The notes: generated from the letters alone by a model not told the origin. Positions 7,540 to 16,023 are shown, numbered from the stretch's first letter. The stretch is 24,795 bases of DNA from Solidesulfovibrio magneticus (GCA_002482565.1 DLGG01000033.1:1-24795); one strand, 5' to 3'. Numbers and translations are program-made.

Positions 7540-7589
7540 AAAAAGCAGGGGGGCGACGCGGCAACCGCGCGCTTGGCAGCGGTTGCCGC
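7540..7589 (-). terminator. Terminator after argC
   Basis: Just after the argC stop on the minus strand there is a perfect 11-bp stem (GCGGCAACCGC with GCGGTTGCCGC, 10-nt loop), partly extended by GC pairs and followed by CCTGCTTTTT. It separates the DUF1844-argC transcript from the Nif11 unit, which therefore should have its own promoter or rely on read-through. Confidence 0.75.
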
Positions 7590-7596
7590 CCCGTCC

Positions 7597-8649
7597 TTAC
7601 GGCATCATGGGCGCGAGATTGAGGCCGGCGTTTACCGGCAGGCCGGACATGAGGTTGGCGCAGGCAACCGCCTGGCCCGACGCGCCCCGGCAGAGGTTGT
7701 CGATGGCCGAAACGATGACGAGCCGGCCCGTGCGCGGATCGACCACCAGCCCGATGTCGCAGAACATGGTGCCGCGAACAAAGCGCGTCTCGGGCAGCTT
7801 GCCCGCCGGCAGCACGCGCACCCAGGGGGCGTCGGCGTAATGCTTGGCGTAAAGCTCCCGGACTTCCTCAACGCTCACGGGCGCGACGAGCTTGGTGTAG
7901 ATCGTCGAAAGGATGCCCCGGTCGATGGGCAGCAGGTGCGGATTAAACGACACGGTGATGTCCGCGCCGCCAAGCTTGGACAGCTCCTGCTCGATCTCCG
8001 GGGTGTGGCGGTGCTTGCCCAGGTTATAGGCCCGGAAGGTGTCGTGGACCTCGCAGAAAAGCATGGGCGCGGCGGCCTTGCGGCCGGCCCCGGACGCGCC
8101 GGACTTGCTGTCGCAGACGATGTCGTCGGTGGCGACCAGGCCGTTTTTAAGCGCCGGGGCCAGACCCAGGATGACCGAGGTCGGGTAGCAGCCCGGGTTG
8201 GCCGTGAGCTTGGCCGTTTTGAGCTGCTCGGCGTAAAGTTCGGGCAGGCCGTAGACCGCCTCGGGCAAAAGCGTCGGGTGGCGGTGGTCCAGGCCGTACC
8301 AGGCGGCGTAGACGTCGGCGTCCAGCAGGCGAAAGTCGGCCGAGAGATCGACGACCTTAAGGCCGGCGGCCAGCAGTTCGGCGGCGTAGTCCATGGCCGC
8401 GCCGTGGGGCACGGCCAGAAAGACCAGCCGGCAGGAGGCGGCCAGATCGGCGGCGTCGGGCGCGGTGATGGCCACCTCGCCGGCCGGGAAGCCTTCCAGG
8501 AACGGGTAGATGGCTTTAAGCGGCTTGCCGGCCTCGGCCCGGGAGGTGGCGCGGGTCAGGGTCAGGGAAGGGTGGACGGCCAGGATGCGGGCCAGTTCCA
8601 TGCCGGTGTAGCCGGTGACGCCGACGAGTCCCACGGGGATGGTCTGCAT
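7597..8649 (-). CDS. argC: N-acetyl-gamma-glutamyl-phosphate reductase
   Basis: ArgC makes N-acetylglutamate semialdehyde from N-acetylglutamyl phosphate with NADPH, the third step of arginine biosynthesis, in the cytoplasm. The 350-residue length is typical. The dinucleotide-binding loop GVTGYTGMEL is at residues 10-19, the catalytic cysteine is Cys154 in NPGCYPT, and SGASGAGR is at 183-190. The histidine region LGKHRHTPEIEQ lies at about 210-221. The start ATG has GAGGAAA about 5 nt upstream. It begins 13 nt after the DUF1844 gene ends, so the two are probably co-transcribed. No other arg genes are in the window, so the arginine pathway is dispersed in this genome. Confidence 0.95.
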   Translation of the reverse strand: MQTIPVGLVGVTGYTGMELARILAVHPSLTLTRATSRAEAGKPLKAIYPFLEGFPAGEVAITAPDAADLAASCRLVFLAVPHGAAMDYAAELLAAGLKVVDLSADFRLLDADVYAAWYGLDHRHPTLLPEAVYGLPELYAEQLKTAKLTANPGCYPTSVILGLAPALKNGLVATDDIVCDSKSGASGAGRKAAAPMLFCEVHDTFRAYNLGKHRHTPEIEQELSKLGGADITVSFNPHLLPIDRGILSTIYTKLVAPVSVEEVRELYAKHYADAPWVRVLPAGKLPETRFVRGTMFCDIGLVVDPRTGRLVIVSAIDNLCRGASGQAVACANLMSGLPVNAGLNLAPMMP

Positions 8650-8662
8650 GGCGGTTTCCTCG

Positions 8663-8968
8663 TTACTGCTTTTTGACGTAGAGCATCCGCAGGTCGCAAA
8701 GAAGGCTTTCCAGCACCTCTTTTTCCTCGCTCGTCAGGTTGCCGCGCGTCTTGCAGTCGAGCATGGCCAGGATGTCGATGGTGTGCTTGGCCTCGGGCAG
8801 ATTGCTCAGGGTGCGGCCGGTTTCCGGGTCCGGGGCCTCGCCCATGAGCACCATGGCCGACTGGGCCAGGGACAAAATGAAGGTAATAAAGGAAACCGGC
8901 GGCATGCACGGTTCCTGGCCGGAGCGCTGCCCGCAGCAGCCCCCGGTCTTGTCGGATTCGCTGGCCAT
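8663..8968 (-). CDS. DUF1844 domain-containing protein
   Basis: The protein has 101 residues from an ATG at 8968 with AAGGAGGA 9 nt upstream. A cysteine-containing N-terminal stretch (TGGCCGQRSGQEPC) is followed by the DUF1844 core PPVSFITFILSLAQSAMVLMG and a helical tail with KHTIDILAMLDCKTRGNL and EEKEVLESLLCDLRMLYV. DUF1844 proteins are small, widespread and uncharacterised. It sits directly upstream of argC on the same strand and diverges from pyruvate kinase. A longer open frame in the same phase has no ribosome-binding site and was not used. Confidence 0.85.
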   Translation of the reverse strand: MASESDKTGGCCGQRSGQEPCMPPVSFITFILSLAQSAMVLMGEAPDPETGRTLSNLPEAKHTIDILAMLDCKTRGNLTSEEKEVLESLLCDLRMLYVKKQ

Positions 8969-9151
8969 GGGACGAATTCCTCCTTGAGTGCGCGGCATTG
9001 GGCCTTGTCCTGCGTCCCGCTCCCTATTACAGAAACCTATGACGCAAAACGGCAACCAGCCGGGGGTAGTCTTACCCCAAACCCGTCCGGCTTGCATCCG
9101 CTTTTTCCCGGCCACCCCGGGCGGATGCGGCCCCTTTAACGGAGGCAAACC

Positions 9152-10579
9152 ATGCTGACCAAGATCGTGGCCACGCTCGGCCCCGCGTCGCTGTCCCCGG
9201 ATGTCATGCTGGAGATGGCCCGCCATGGCGTGCGCATTTTCCGCCTCAACTTCTCCCATGCCGACGCGGCCTATTTCGCGCCCATCATCAAAACCATCCG
9301 GGCCATCGAAAGCGAGCTGGGCGTGCCGCTCACGGCCATGGCCGACCTGTGCGGCCCCAAGACCCGCATCGGCGAGGTGACGGGGTCCCCGCGCACCGTG
9401 GCCAAGGGCGAGGCCCTGCTCCTGGGCCTGCCCGATGAACGCCCGGACCCGGACCGCGACGAGCGGGTGTTCATTTCCCTGGACGTGCCGCCGCTTCTGG
9501 CCGGCCTGCGGGTGGGGATGCCGGTCAACCTGAGCGACGGGCTGCTGCAGTTTCACGTCACCCGGGAGATCAAGGCCGACCGGCTCTATGAGATCGAGGC
9601 CCAGAACGCCGGCCTGCTCTCGTCCAACAAGGGCATCGCCTTCCCGGGCAAGCACCATCCCCTGCCGGCGCTGACCAAAAAAGACATCAAGGACCTCCAC
9701 GAGGGCCTCGACGTGGGCGTGGACGCCGTGGCCATCTCCTTTGTGCAAAACGCCCAGGACGTCATCCAGACCAAGGACGAGATCAAGCGCCATGGCGTGT
9801 GGGTGCCGGTGGTGTCCAAGCTTGAGCGGCAAAACGCCGTGGACAACCTCGACGCCATCCTGGCCGTCACCGACGCGGTGATGGTGGCGCGCGGCGACCT
9901 GGGCCTGGAATGTCCCATGTCCGAGCTGCCGATTATCCAGAAAAAGATCATCCGGGCCTGCCGCCATGCCCAACGGCCGGTCATCGTGGCCACGCAGATG
10001 CTTTTGTCCATGGTCAAAAACCCCATCCCGACCCGGGCCGAGTGCACCGACGTAGCCAACGCCATTTTAGACGGCGCGGACTGCGTTATGCTCTCGGAAG
10101 AGACGGCCGTGGGCGACCATGTGGTGGACACGGTCAAGGTGATGCAGGAAATCTCCCAGAACGCCCTGGAATACTATCTGGAGCGCATCGCCTCGCCCTA
10201 CGCCCCCAAGCGCGAGAAAAACCCGCGCAAGTTCGTGGCCTATTCGGCCTGTCTCATGGCCGACAACCTGGAGAGCAAGGCCATCCTGTGCCATACGGTC
10301 AGCGGGGCCAACGCGCGGCTGACCTCCACCCGCCGGCCGCGCCAAAACATCTACGCCATGACCCCCGATCCGCGCGTCATGCGGTTTCTCAACTTCGCCT
10401 GGGGCGTGAAGCCCCGGCTGCTTGATTGCGCCGATTGCGGCTACATGGAGCAGGTGGAAAACTTCGTCAACGAGTGCCCGGATTTCGAGAAGGGCGAACC
10501 GGTGGTCATCACCGCCGGCCGGCCGACTCCGGGCAACGACATGCCCGGCACCAACGAGATCAAGATCTACTACAAATAA
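9152..10579 (+). CDS. pyk: Pyruvate kinase
   Basis: This 475-residue protein converts phosphoenolpyruvate and ADP to pyruvate and ATP. The N-terminus TKIVATLGPAS, the phosphate-binding FRLNFSH at 31-37, DLCGPKTRIG at 65-74, the catalytic lysine and metal ligand in SKLE (Lys223, Glu225), and VMVARGDLGLE at 243-253 are all present. The usual TQMLESM is TQMLLSM here (281-287) and SGETA is SEETA (315-319), so it is a somewhat divergent member. GGAGG lies 8 nt before the ATG. The gene diverges from DUF1844 and is followed by a MarC-family gene after an 80-nt gap containing a GC palindrome. The C-terminal third is consistent with the usual regulatory domain. Confidence 0.93.
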   Translation: MLTKIVATLGPASLSPDVMLEMARHGVRIFRLNFSHADAAYFAPIIKTIRAIESELGVPLTAMADLCGPKTRIGEVTGSPRTVAKGEALLLGLPDERPDPDRDERVFISLDVPPLLAGLRVGMPVNLSDGLLQFHVTREIKADRLYEIEAQNAGLLSSNKGIAFPGKHHPLPALTKKDIKDLHEGLDVGVDAVAISFVQNAQDVIQTKDEIKRHGVWVPVVSKLERQNAVDNLDAILAVTDAVMVARGDLGLECPMSELPIIQKKIIRACRHAQRPVIVATQMLLSMVKNPIPTRAECTDVANAILDGADCVMLSEETAVGDHVVDTVKVMQEISQNALEYYLERIASPYAPKREKNPRKFVAYSACLMADNLESKAILCHTVSGANARLTSTRRPRQNIYAMTPDPRVMRFLNFAWGVKPRLLDCADCGYMEQVENFVNECPDFEKGEPVVITAGRPTPGNDMPGTNEIKIYYK

Positions 10580-10600
10580 CGCCTGAGACAGGGACGCCTT

Positions 10601-10630
10601 CCGGGGAGCGGCCGCGCGGCCGCTTCCCGG
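10601..10630. other. 30-bp GC palindrome between pyk and the MarC-family gene
   Basis: The sequence consists of 15-nt arms with a single mismatch that is G-U compatible in RNA (CCGGGGAGCGGCCGC and GCGGCCGCTTCCCGG) and has no separate loop. It begins 21 nt after the pyk stop. It lacks a T run, so it may reduce rather than stop transcription into the next gene, or protect the pyk message end. Confidence 0.5.
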
Positions 10631-10658
10631 CTGCCCGACAGGACGGAGACGACGCCCC

Positions 10659-11279
10659 GTGGACATGACCTTCCAGCATTATCTGCTCGGCCTTTTCGCC
10701 GTGGCCAACAACATCCCGGCCCTGCCGCTGTTCATGAACCTGTGCCGGGGGGCCGAGGTCCCGGTGCAGCATCGGCTGTGCGGCGTGGCCACGGCCAGTT
10801 CCCTGGTCACCATGGCCGTGTCGCTGTTCATCGGCGCGGCGGTGCTCGACTTTTTCGGCATCTCCATCGCCGCTTTCCGCATTGCCGGCGGGCTGCTTTT
10901 GGTCTCCAGCGGCCTGTCCATGCTCAAAAGCAGCTGTGACGAGGCCGACGGACTCCCCCCGGTCAACGTGTCGCGGATGATCCCCATGGCCGTGGTGCCC
11001 ATCGCCATCCCCCTGACCACCGGGGCCGGCACCATCTCCACCATTGTGCTTTTCGCCGAATCCGCCCACACCACGGCCGGGCTTTTGCGCATCGGCGGGG
11101 CCATCGGCGTCATGAGCGTGGTCAACTATCTGGCGTTTTATTATTCGCCGGCCATCGTGCGGTTTCTTGGGCGCACCGGCATGGACATCTTCACGAAAAT
11201 CTTTGGGCTCATCACCCTGGCCCTGGGCATCCAGTTCATCATCACGGGCTTGACCGCCGCTTTCCCGGTGCTGCATTAG
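10659..11279 (+). CDS. MarC-family integral membrane protein
   Basis: The protein has 206 residues and about six membrane segments, the normal size for the MarC/UPF0056 family. Features include the N-terminal YLLGLFAVANNIPALPLFMNL, the central IPMAVVPIAIPLTTGAGTIS (close to the family signature with P-x-A-x-P-L-x-x-GPG), and the C-terminal GLITLALGIQFIITGL. GTG 10659 is taken as the start because GGAG lies 10 nt upstream; an ATG two codons later is the alternative. MarC proteins sit in the inner membrane. Early links to antibiotic resistance were not supported and the substrate is unknown. It follows pyk on the same strand and converges on the MFS gene. Confidence 0.85.
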   Translation: MDMTFQHYLLGLFAVANNIPALPLFMNLCRGAEVPVQHRLCGVATASSLVTMAVSLFIGAAVLDFFGISIAAFRIAGGLLLVSSGLSMLKSSCDEADGLPPVNVSRMIPMAVVPIAIPLTTGAGTISTIVLFAESAHTTAGLLRIGGAIGVMSVVNYLAFYYSPAIVRFLGRTGMDIFTKIFGLITLALGIQFIITGLTAAFPVLH

Positions 11280-11357
11280 CGCCGCCTTTCCCGACCGCGC
11301 GACAGGCGTTGGCGTTGTTCCGGCAAGGCCCGCGAGCGCTTTCCCAGGCCAGCGCCG

Positions 11358-12740
11358 TCAGCGCGTCTTGCCCCGCAGAAACGATAGGATGACCCCCAGG
11401 CAGGAATAGGCGGCAAAGGCGGTCAGGCCGATGCGCATGCTGGTCAGAAAGGCCGGCAGCGTGTCCGGGCCGATGGCCGACTCGCCCATGAGCAGGGCGA
11501 AAATGAGCGTCACGCTGGTCATGGACACGGCCATGCCAAGGGTCCGCATGCTGGCCACCATGCCCGAGGCCAGGCCGAACTGGCGCTTGGGCACACTGCC
11601 CATGATGGCCGTGGAATTGGGGGTGATGAAAAGCCCGAATCCCGTGCCGATGACAGCCAGCTCCAGGCCGAGCAGCCACAGCGGCGTGTCCTGGCCGATG
11701 CCGGCGGCGCAGGCGAGAAGCCCGGCCGAACTGACGAGCATGCCGACGGTGGCGAGCTTGGCCGGGGCGAACCGCTCGGCCAGCCGGCCGGCCACGGGCG
11801 AGGCGATGACCTGCATGACCGGCTGGCACAACAGCGCCAGCCCGGCCAGACGCGGCGGCAAGCCCTTGGCGTATTGCAGATACAGGCTCATGAGAAAGGT
11901 GATGCCAAACGTGGCGGCGTAGTTGCCCAGGGCCGCCAGACAGCTCAGGGTGAAAAACCGGTTTTGGCGCAATAGCGACACGTCCAGCAGCGGACAGGGT
12001 GTCTTGGCCTGCAGGCGCAGGAATAAGGCCAGCCCGATGAGCCCGCCGCCGATCATGGCCGGCCCCAGCGGCAGCTCCCGGGCGTGGGCCGCGCCGAGCA
12101 TAATAAGCCCCACGCTTGCCGCGTAGGCCATAGCGCCCGGCCAGTCCATGCCCTCGCCCGAGGCGGCGGCTTTGCCCTGGCGCACGCCGAACAGGCACAT
12201 GGCCGTGGCGCAAAGCCCCAGGGGCACGGACATGAGAAACACGTAGCGCCAGCCGAAATGCCCGGCGACCCAGCCGCCGATGACCGGTCCTATCGACAGG
12301 CCGGCATAGGTGCAGGCCGAAACCAACCCGATCTTGCGGCCGCGAATCTCCGGCGGATAGGCCGCCGCCACCATGGCCAGGGACCCCGACAGCACCATGG
12401 CCGCGCCCAGGCCCTGGAAAAACCGCTGTACGAGCACCATTTCCACCGAACCGGCAAAGCCCAGGGAACAGGTGAGGCCGGTGAAAAGGGCCAGGCCCGG
12501 GAGCAGCACCTTGCGCTGGCCCACGATGTCGCCAAGCCGCCCAAAGGCCAGCATGGCCATGGCCAGGGACACGACATAAAGCTGTTCGATAAGCCCCAAC
12601 TGCATGGCCGAGGCCCCGAGATCGCGGCCCAGCGACGGCAGGGCCACGCCCACGGCGGTCAGCATGAACGGGGCCATGAACTGGGCGATGCAAACGGTGA
12701 CAAGGGTCAAGACCGGCGCGCCGGCGGCGGGGAAAGGCAT
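11358..12740 (-). CDS. MFS transporter, DHA2 (EmrB/QacA-like) type
   Basis: The protein has 460 residues and about 14 hydrophobic segments. The N-terminal half has LPSLGRDLGASAMQLGL and the loop motif GRLGDIVGQRK near residues 67-77, followed by the FQGLGAAMVLSGSLAM segment and SIGPVIGGWVAGHFGWRYVF, the classic motif C region of DHA2 drug exporters. It is likely a proton-driven multidrug exporter in the inner membrane. The ATG at 12740 has AAAGGA 8 nt upstream. There is no membrane-fusion partner or regulator beside it, so the substrate is open. It is divergent from the PhoU-like gene. Confidence 0.9.
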   Translation of the reverse strand: MPFPAAGAPVLTLVTVCIAQFMAPFMLTAVGVALPSLGRDLGASAMQLGLIEQLYVVSLAMAMLAFGRLGDIVGQRKVLLPGLALFTGLTCSLGFAGSVEMVLVQRFFQGLGAAMVLSGSLAMVAAAYPPEIRGRKIGLVSACTYAGLSIGPVIGGWVAGHFGWRYVFLMSVPLGLCATAMCLFGVRQGKAAASGEGMDWPGAMAYAASVGLIMLGAAHARELPLGPAMIGGGLIGLALFLRLQAKTPCPLLDVSLLRQNRFFTLSCLAALGNYAATFGITFLMSLYLQYAKGLPPRLAGLALLCQPVMQVIASPVAGRLAERFAPAKLATVGMLVSSAGLLACAAGIGQDTPLWLLGLELAVIGTGFGLFITPNSTAIMGSVPKRQFGLASGMVASMRTLGMAVSMTSVTLIFALLMGESAIGPDTLPAFLTSMRIGLTAFAAYSCLGVILSFLRGKTR

Positions 12741-13040
12741 AACGACAGTCCTTTTCCGTTTTTTGGGCGGGTGTGGGCTTTTCGGCCGGCCCCGTCAAGG
12801 CCGGGATGGCGGGAAGGGCCCCACGTGTCGCGACCACGATTGAAATTGCCGTGGACAATGGGCTAACCAAAAGATTTTTTTGAAATGCCTTCGTTTTGTT
12901 AAGGGGCGTGCCGGCCGGAGTGCTCTCAGGGGAGTCGGCTGGGCGGCCAATGTGACATTTTGGCGCGCCCCTTGTCAGGCATGACGCCGCCGGTTACGAT
13001 TTGCATTCGGCATATAACCAGATCAGCCGTGGGGGAATGC
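12741..13040. other. Divergent intergenic region between MFS and phoU-like genes
   Basis: About 300 bp separate the two divergent starts. An AT-rich stretch near 12865-12900 (containing AAAAGATTTTTTTGAAA) stands out from the GC-rich surroundings and may hold the MFS promoter, though no clear -35/-10 pair was recognised on that strand. The phoU-side promoter is listed separately. No credible gene was seen. Confidence 0.5.
12972..13000 (+). promoter_or_regulatory. Sigma-70-like promoter for the phoU-like gene
   Basis: TTGTCA (12972-12977) and TACGAT (12995-13000) are separated by exactly 17 nt, matching 5 of 6 and 4 of 6 consensus bases. Transcription would begin near 13007, about 34 nt before the GTG at 13041. 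This also argues against the longer upstream reading frame as the true start. Confidence 0.5.
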
Positions 13041-13697
13041 GTGGAACGCCTCATCGAAGCCGATTTGCAGCGCCTCAAGACCGAAACCCTGACCGCCTTC
13101 CGCCTGGCCCAGGCGGCCGTGGACATGGCCGTGCGTTCGGTGTTCGAGCGCGACCCGGCCCTGGCCGACGCGGTCATCGCCGGCGACGCCGCCATCGACG
13201 CCATGGAATGCTCGCTGGACGCCGAGGTGCTGCGGATGCTGGCCCTGCACCAGCCCGTGGCCGGCGACCTGCGGGCCATCGTCGGCTGCATGCGCTGCTC
13301 GGGCGACATCGAGCGCATCGGCGACCAGGCCGTCAACATCGCCGAGCGCGGGCTTATTCTCCTGGAGCTGGCTCCTCAGGCTCCGCCGCCCAAGCTCGTG
13401 GAGCTGGCCGAGGCCACCCGGGACTTCCTGGCCCATACCGCCGACTGCTTCACCAATCTCGACCTGACCATGGCCCGGCGGCTGTGCGAGGAATCCGACG
13501 AGATTTTGGAGCTTAACGTCACCATTCTCAAGGAGATGGCCGAGGTCATGCGCGACGCGGCCCGGCCGGTGGAGCGGGCGGTGCAGGTGTGCTTCATCGC
13601 CCATGGCTTAAAGCGCGTGTGCGACCAGTGCACCAACATCGCCGAGTCCGTGGTCTTCACCCGCGAAGGGGCTTGCAGCCGCCATCGCTGCGACTGA
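13041..13697 (+). CDS. PhoU-like phosphate regulatory protein
   Basis: The protein has 218 residues from GTG 13041; GTG 13029 in the same frame is an alternative and the GGGGGA site is only 4 nt from 13041. Two tandem PhoU repeats are visible: an ExxxD-type metal motif in DIERIGDQAVNIAE in the first and HGLKRVCDQCTNIAE in the second, the hallmark of PhoU three-helix bundles. PhoU links the Pst phosphate transporter to the PhoR kinase and dampens phosphate signalling. No pst or phoBR genes are adjacent here. The gene is followed 62 nt later by a CheY-like receiver. Confidence 0.85.
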   Translation: MERLIEADLQRLKTETLTAFRLAQAAVDMAVRSVFERDPALADAVIAGDAAIDAMECSLDAEVLRMLALHQPVAGDLRAIVGCMRCSGDIERIGDQAVNIAERGLILLELAPQAPPPKLVELAEATRDFLAHTADCFTNLDLTMARRLCEESDEILELNVTILKEMAEVMRDAARPVERAVQVCFIAHGLKRVCDQCTNIAESVVFTREGACSRHRCD

Positions 13698-13759
13698 TTT
13701 TGCGCCAAACGGCTTGGCCGGGCGTGGCTTTTTGGCGGCCGGCGTCGTAGGGTGGCTCC

Positions 13760-14203
13760 ATGACGCCGCAGGAACATGCCGCCGTACGCCTGCCTCCCGC
13801 CATGAGCGTGCTCATCGTGGACGACCAGCAGCCCATGCGCAAGACCATTGCCTTCATCTTGCGCCAGCTGGGGCTGAAAAACGTCCAGTTCGCCGAGGAC
13901 GGTGACGAGGCCTGGGGCATCATCAACACCGGGCGCATCGATCTGGTGCTGCTCGACTGGAACATGCCGCGCCTGTCCGGGCTGTCGCTTTTGGAGCGTA
14001 TCCGCAAAAGCGAGCGCCATGGACAGTTGCCGGTCATTATGGTCACGGCCGAGGCCAACAGCGACCATGTGGTCACGGCCGTTCAGGCCGGGGTCACGGA
14101 CTACGTGGTCAAGCCGTTTTCCCCGGACACCCTGGCCAAAAAGCTCTATGCCGTGTGCGACCGCTGCCCGAGCCTGGTCAGGCTGCGGGCAGGGATACGG
14201 TAA
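13760..14203 (+). CDS. CheY-like single-domain response regulator
   Basis: The product has 147 residues and consists of one receiver domain. The acid pair is at Asp21-Asp22 (LIVDDQQ), the phospho-acceptor is Asp66 in LLDWNMP, the switch threonine is Thr96 in MVTAEAN, and the conserved lysine is Lys118 in VVKPF. There is no output domain, so it would act through protein contact, as CheY does at a motor or in a phosphorelay. An ATG at 13802 would give a tighter N-terminus, but the start at 13760 has a weak GGGTGG site. The last 26 bp overlap the 3' end of the convergent receiver-kinase gene. Confidence 0.88.
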   Translation: MTPQEHAAVRLPPAMSVLIVDDQQPMRKTIAFILRQLGLKNVQFAEDGDEAWGIINTGRIDLVLLDWNMPRLSGLSLLERIRKSERHGQLPVIMVTAEANSDHVVTAVQAGVTDYVVKPFSPDTLAKKLYAVCDRCPSLVRLRAGIR

Positions 14204-15275
14204 GGGTCGTTTCGCCCGCGCCCGTTTGCATGACGATGTCGCCGCCGTGGGCCAGGGCCACGCGCCGGGCCGAATAGGCCCCAAGCCCGGTGCCCTTGGG
14301 TTTGCCGGCCGTGACGTACTTCTCGAAAAACCGATCCCGAATGCTCTCCGGCACTTCGCCCTGATTGGCGATGGCGACGCGCACCGTTTCCCCTTCCCGA
14401 CGCAGTTTTACCGACACCGCCCCGCCCGGGGGCGAGGCTTCCACGGCGTTGGCCATGAGGTTGGCCAGCATGGAGCAGCACAAAAGCGCCTCGCCGCGCA
14501 CGAGGCAGGCGGCTTCGGGGCTGTCGGGCCGACCGTCGACGGCCAGGGTCAGGGCGATTTCCCGACGCCTGGCCGTGTCAGCGTGGCTGGCGAAGAGCTT
14601 GCGTAAAAGGGGCACGAGATCGACCTCGGCCGGCTCCAGCTCGTACTGGTCGCGCTCCATTTTATACAGCGCCGCCGACAGGTTGACCATGCCGAGGATG
14701 GTGTAGCCGGCGTCCTCGATGAGCGAAAGCATCTCGCGCTGGTCGCTGGTCAGGTTTGCGTCCTCGGCCATGACCTGGGGCAGGCTCACGATGGTGGTCA
14801 GCGGCGTTTTGAGGTCGTGGCGCATGATGCGCTCCACGTCCTCCTTGAGGCGGGCGTTTTCCAGGGTGACGCGCAGCAGTTCCCGGTCGGCGGCGGCCAG
14901 CCGGTACTGGGCCAGGGCGGCGTCCAGGGAGCGGGCCAGGACGCCCGGCGGGCAGGGCTTGGTCAAAAAACGGAAGATGCGGCCTTCGTTGACGGCGGCC
15001 ATGGCCGCGTCGAGGTCGCCGTGGCCGGTGAGCATGAGCGGTATGGCCTCGGGGGCGAGTTCCCGGGCCTTGGCCAGAAAGGCCACGCCGTCCATGCCGG
15101 GCATGCGCAGATCGGAGACGATGACGGCAAAGGGGCCGTCGGTTTCCAGCCGGCGCAGGCCGGCCTCCGGCCCCACGGCGGTCTCCAGGTCATAGCAGCG
15201 GCCGAGGTTGCGGCGCAGGGAATCGAGCACCGCGCCCTCGTCGTCGACAAACAGGATTTTGGCGCATTGGGGCAT
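14178..15275 (-). CDS. Receiver-histidine kinase hybrid (N-terminal receiver)
   Basis: The protein has 365 residues from ATG 15275. An N-terminal receiver domain (about 1-120) carries Asp55 (VIVSDLRMPG) and Lys106 (FLTKPCPP). A HisKA segment follows with His153 in MRHDLKTPLT. The C-terminal ATPase domain has an N box (ANLMANAVEASPP, 271-283), an F/G2 region (FEKYVTAGKPKGTGLGAY, 317-334), and ANQG in place of the usual DxGxG. With no membrane segment or sensor domain it should be cytoplasmic, with autokinase activity governed by its own receiver. The open frame extends far upstream through the LysE gene, but that part is not coding. Its likely partner is the CheY-like gene it overlaps. Confidence 0.88.
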   Translation of the reverse strand: MPQCAKILFVDDEGAVLDSLRRNLGRCYDLETAVGPEAGLRRLETDGPFAVIVSDLRMPGMDGVAFLAKARELAPEAIPLMLTGHGDLDAAMAAVNEGRIFRFLTKPCPPGVLARSLDAALAQYRLAAADRELLRVTLENARLKEDVERIMRHDLKTPLTTIVSLPQVMAEDANLTSDQREMLSLIEDAGYTILGMVNLSAALYKMERDQYELEPAEVDLVPLLRKLFASHADTARRREIALTLAVDGRPDSPEAACLVRGEALLCCSMLANLMANAVEASPPGGAVSVKLRREGETVRVAIANQGEVPESIRDRFFEKYVTAGKPKGTGLGAYSARRVALAHGGDIVMQTGAGETTLTVSLPAA

Positions 15276-15301
15276 GGCGCATCCATATCGCAAACCCGGT
15301 T

Positions 15302-15922
15302 TCAGGGGAATCCGGCGGCGGCAAAAAAGCCGGCGCAGGCCCAGATGATCGCCGCCATGCTCCGAAAGAGCCGACGCAGGGCGACAGGCGAATCCAAAAC
15401 ACGGACAAGCCACGACCCGAACACGGCGTAGGCCATCATGCCGCCAAAGCCGAGCAGGCACACCGGCGCGGCCAGCAGGAGCAAGCCGGCCGCATCCGGC
15501 ATCCCGGACGCGGCAAAAGACGGCAACATGGCCGAGAGAAACCCCCAGGCCTTGGGATTGACCGCCGCCACCAGCAACCCCTGGCCAAAGAGCAGGGGCA
15601 GGCTGGCGCTGGAAGCGGCGTCGGTGGGCAGCGCCAGCCGACACGGGGCACGCCATAACCGCAGCCCCAGCCAGGCGAGATAGGCCGCGCCGGCCAGCCG
15701 GACCAGCCGCAAGAGGATCGGTTCCCGGGCCAGCAGCGACAGGCCGAAGACGATGGCCGTGACTTGCAAGCCCGTGGCGCAGACGTTGCCCAGGGCCGCC
15801 GCGGCCACCGGCCGTGCGCCGTGGCGCATGCCAAGGGTCATGGCCTGCAGCATGGCCGGGCCAGGGGTGGGCATGCTGACGGCCAGGGTCAGCAGATAGG
15901 CGAGATAGGTTTGGGTGAACAT
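15302..15922 (-). CDS. LysE/RhtB-family amino acid exporter
   Basis: The protein has 206 residues and about six membrane segments. The N-terminal TLAVSMPTPGPAML contains the PGP signature of the LysE/RhtB family, followed by GMRHGARPVAAAALGN, and AAVNPKAWGFLSAMLP matches the conserved NPK motif in the middle. These inner-membrane proteins export amino acids such as lysine, threonine or homoserine lactones; the substrate here is unknown. It lies 26 nt upstream of the receiver-kinase start on the same strand, so the two may share a transcript. It is downstream of trpA on the same strand, separated by a hairpin. Confidence 0.88.
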   Translation of the reverse strand: MFTQTYLAYLLTLAVSMPTPGPAMLQAMTLGMRHGARPVAAAALGNVCATGLQVTAIVFGLSLLAREPILLRLVRLAGAAYLAWLGLRLWRAPCRLALPTDAASSASLPLLFGQGLLVAAVNPKAWGFLSAMLPSFAASGMPDAAGLLLLAAPVCLLGFGGMMAYAVFGSWLVRVLDSPVALRRLFRSMAAIIWACAGFFAAAGFP

Positions 15923-15983
15923 GGCGGCTTCCCGCGACAGGATGGGCCGCCCGGCCGGGTCGCATGATCGGCCGGGGGCCTTT

Positions 15984-16023
15984 GGCGGCCGCCGGTCTCC
16001 ACGTTGCGGAAACCGGGGCCGCC
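15984..16023 (-). terminator. Hairpin after trpA, possible terminator
   Basis: A 16-bp GC-rich stem with one bulged base (outer GGCGGCC/GGCCGCC, inner CCGGTCTCC/GGAAACCGG with one G-U pair) and a 7-nt loop begins 17 nt after the trpA stop. There is no T run on the minus strand after it, so it may be a weak or factor-aided terminator for the trp operon. Confidence 0.4.

Noticed and set aside
7502..7564. Upstream extension of the Nif11 gene containing a CNGCH heme-c motif
   Set aside because: The GGAGG ribosome-binding site for ATG 7501 lies within this stretch, there is no signal peptide, and the motif is most likely chance.
11242..12870. 542-codon minus-strand frame over the MFS gene
   Set aside because: It has low-complexity Gly/Arg/His composition and is a shadow of the real 460-residue transporter in another frame.
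12960..13040. Upstream start for the PhoU-like protein
   Set aside because: A likely promoter (12972-13000) lies inside this stretch, and the PhoU fold begins near 13041.
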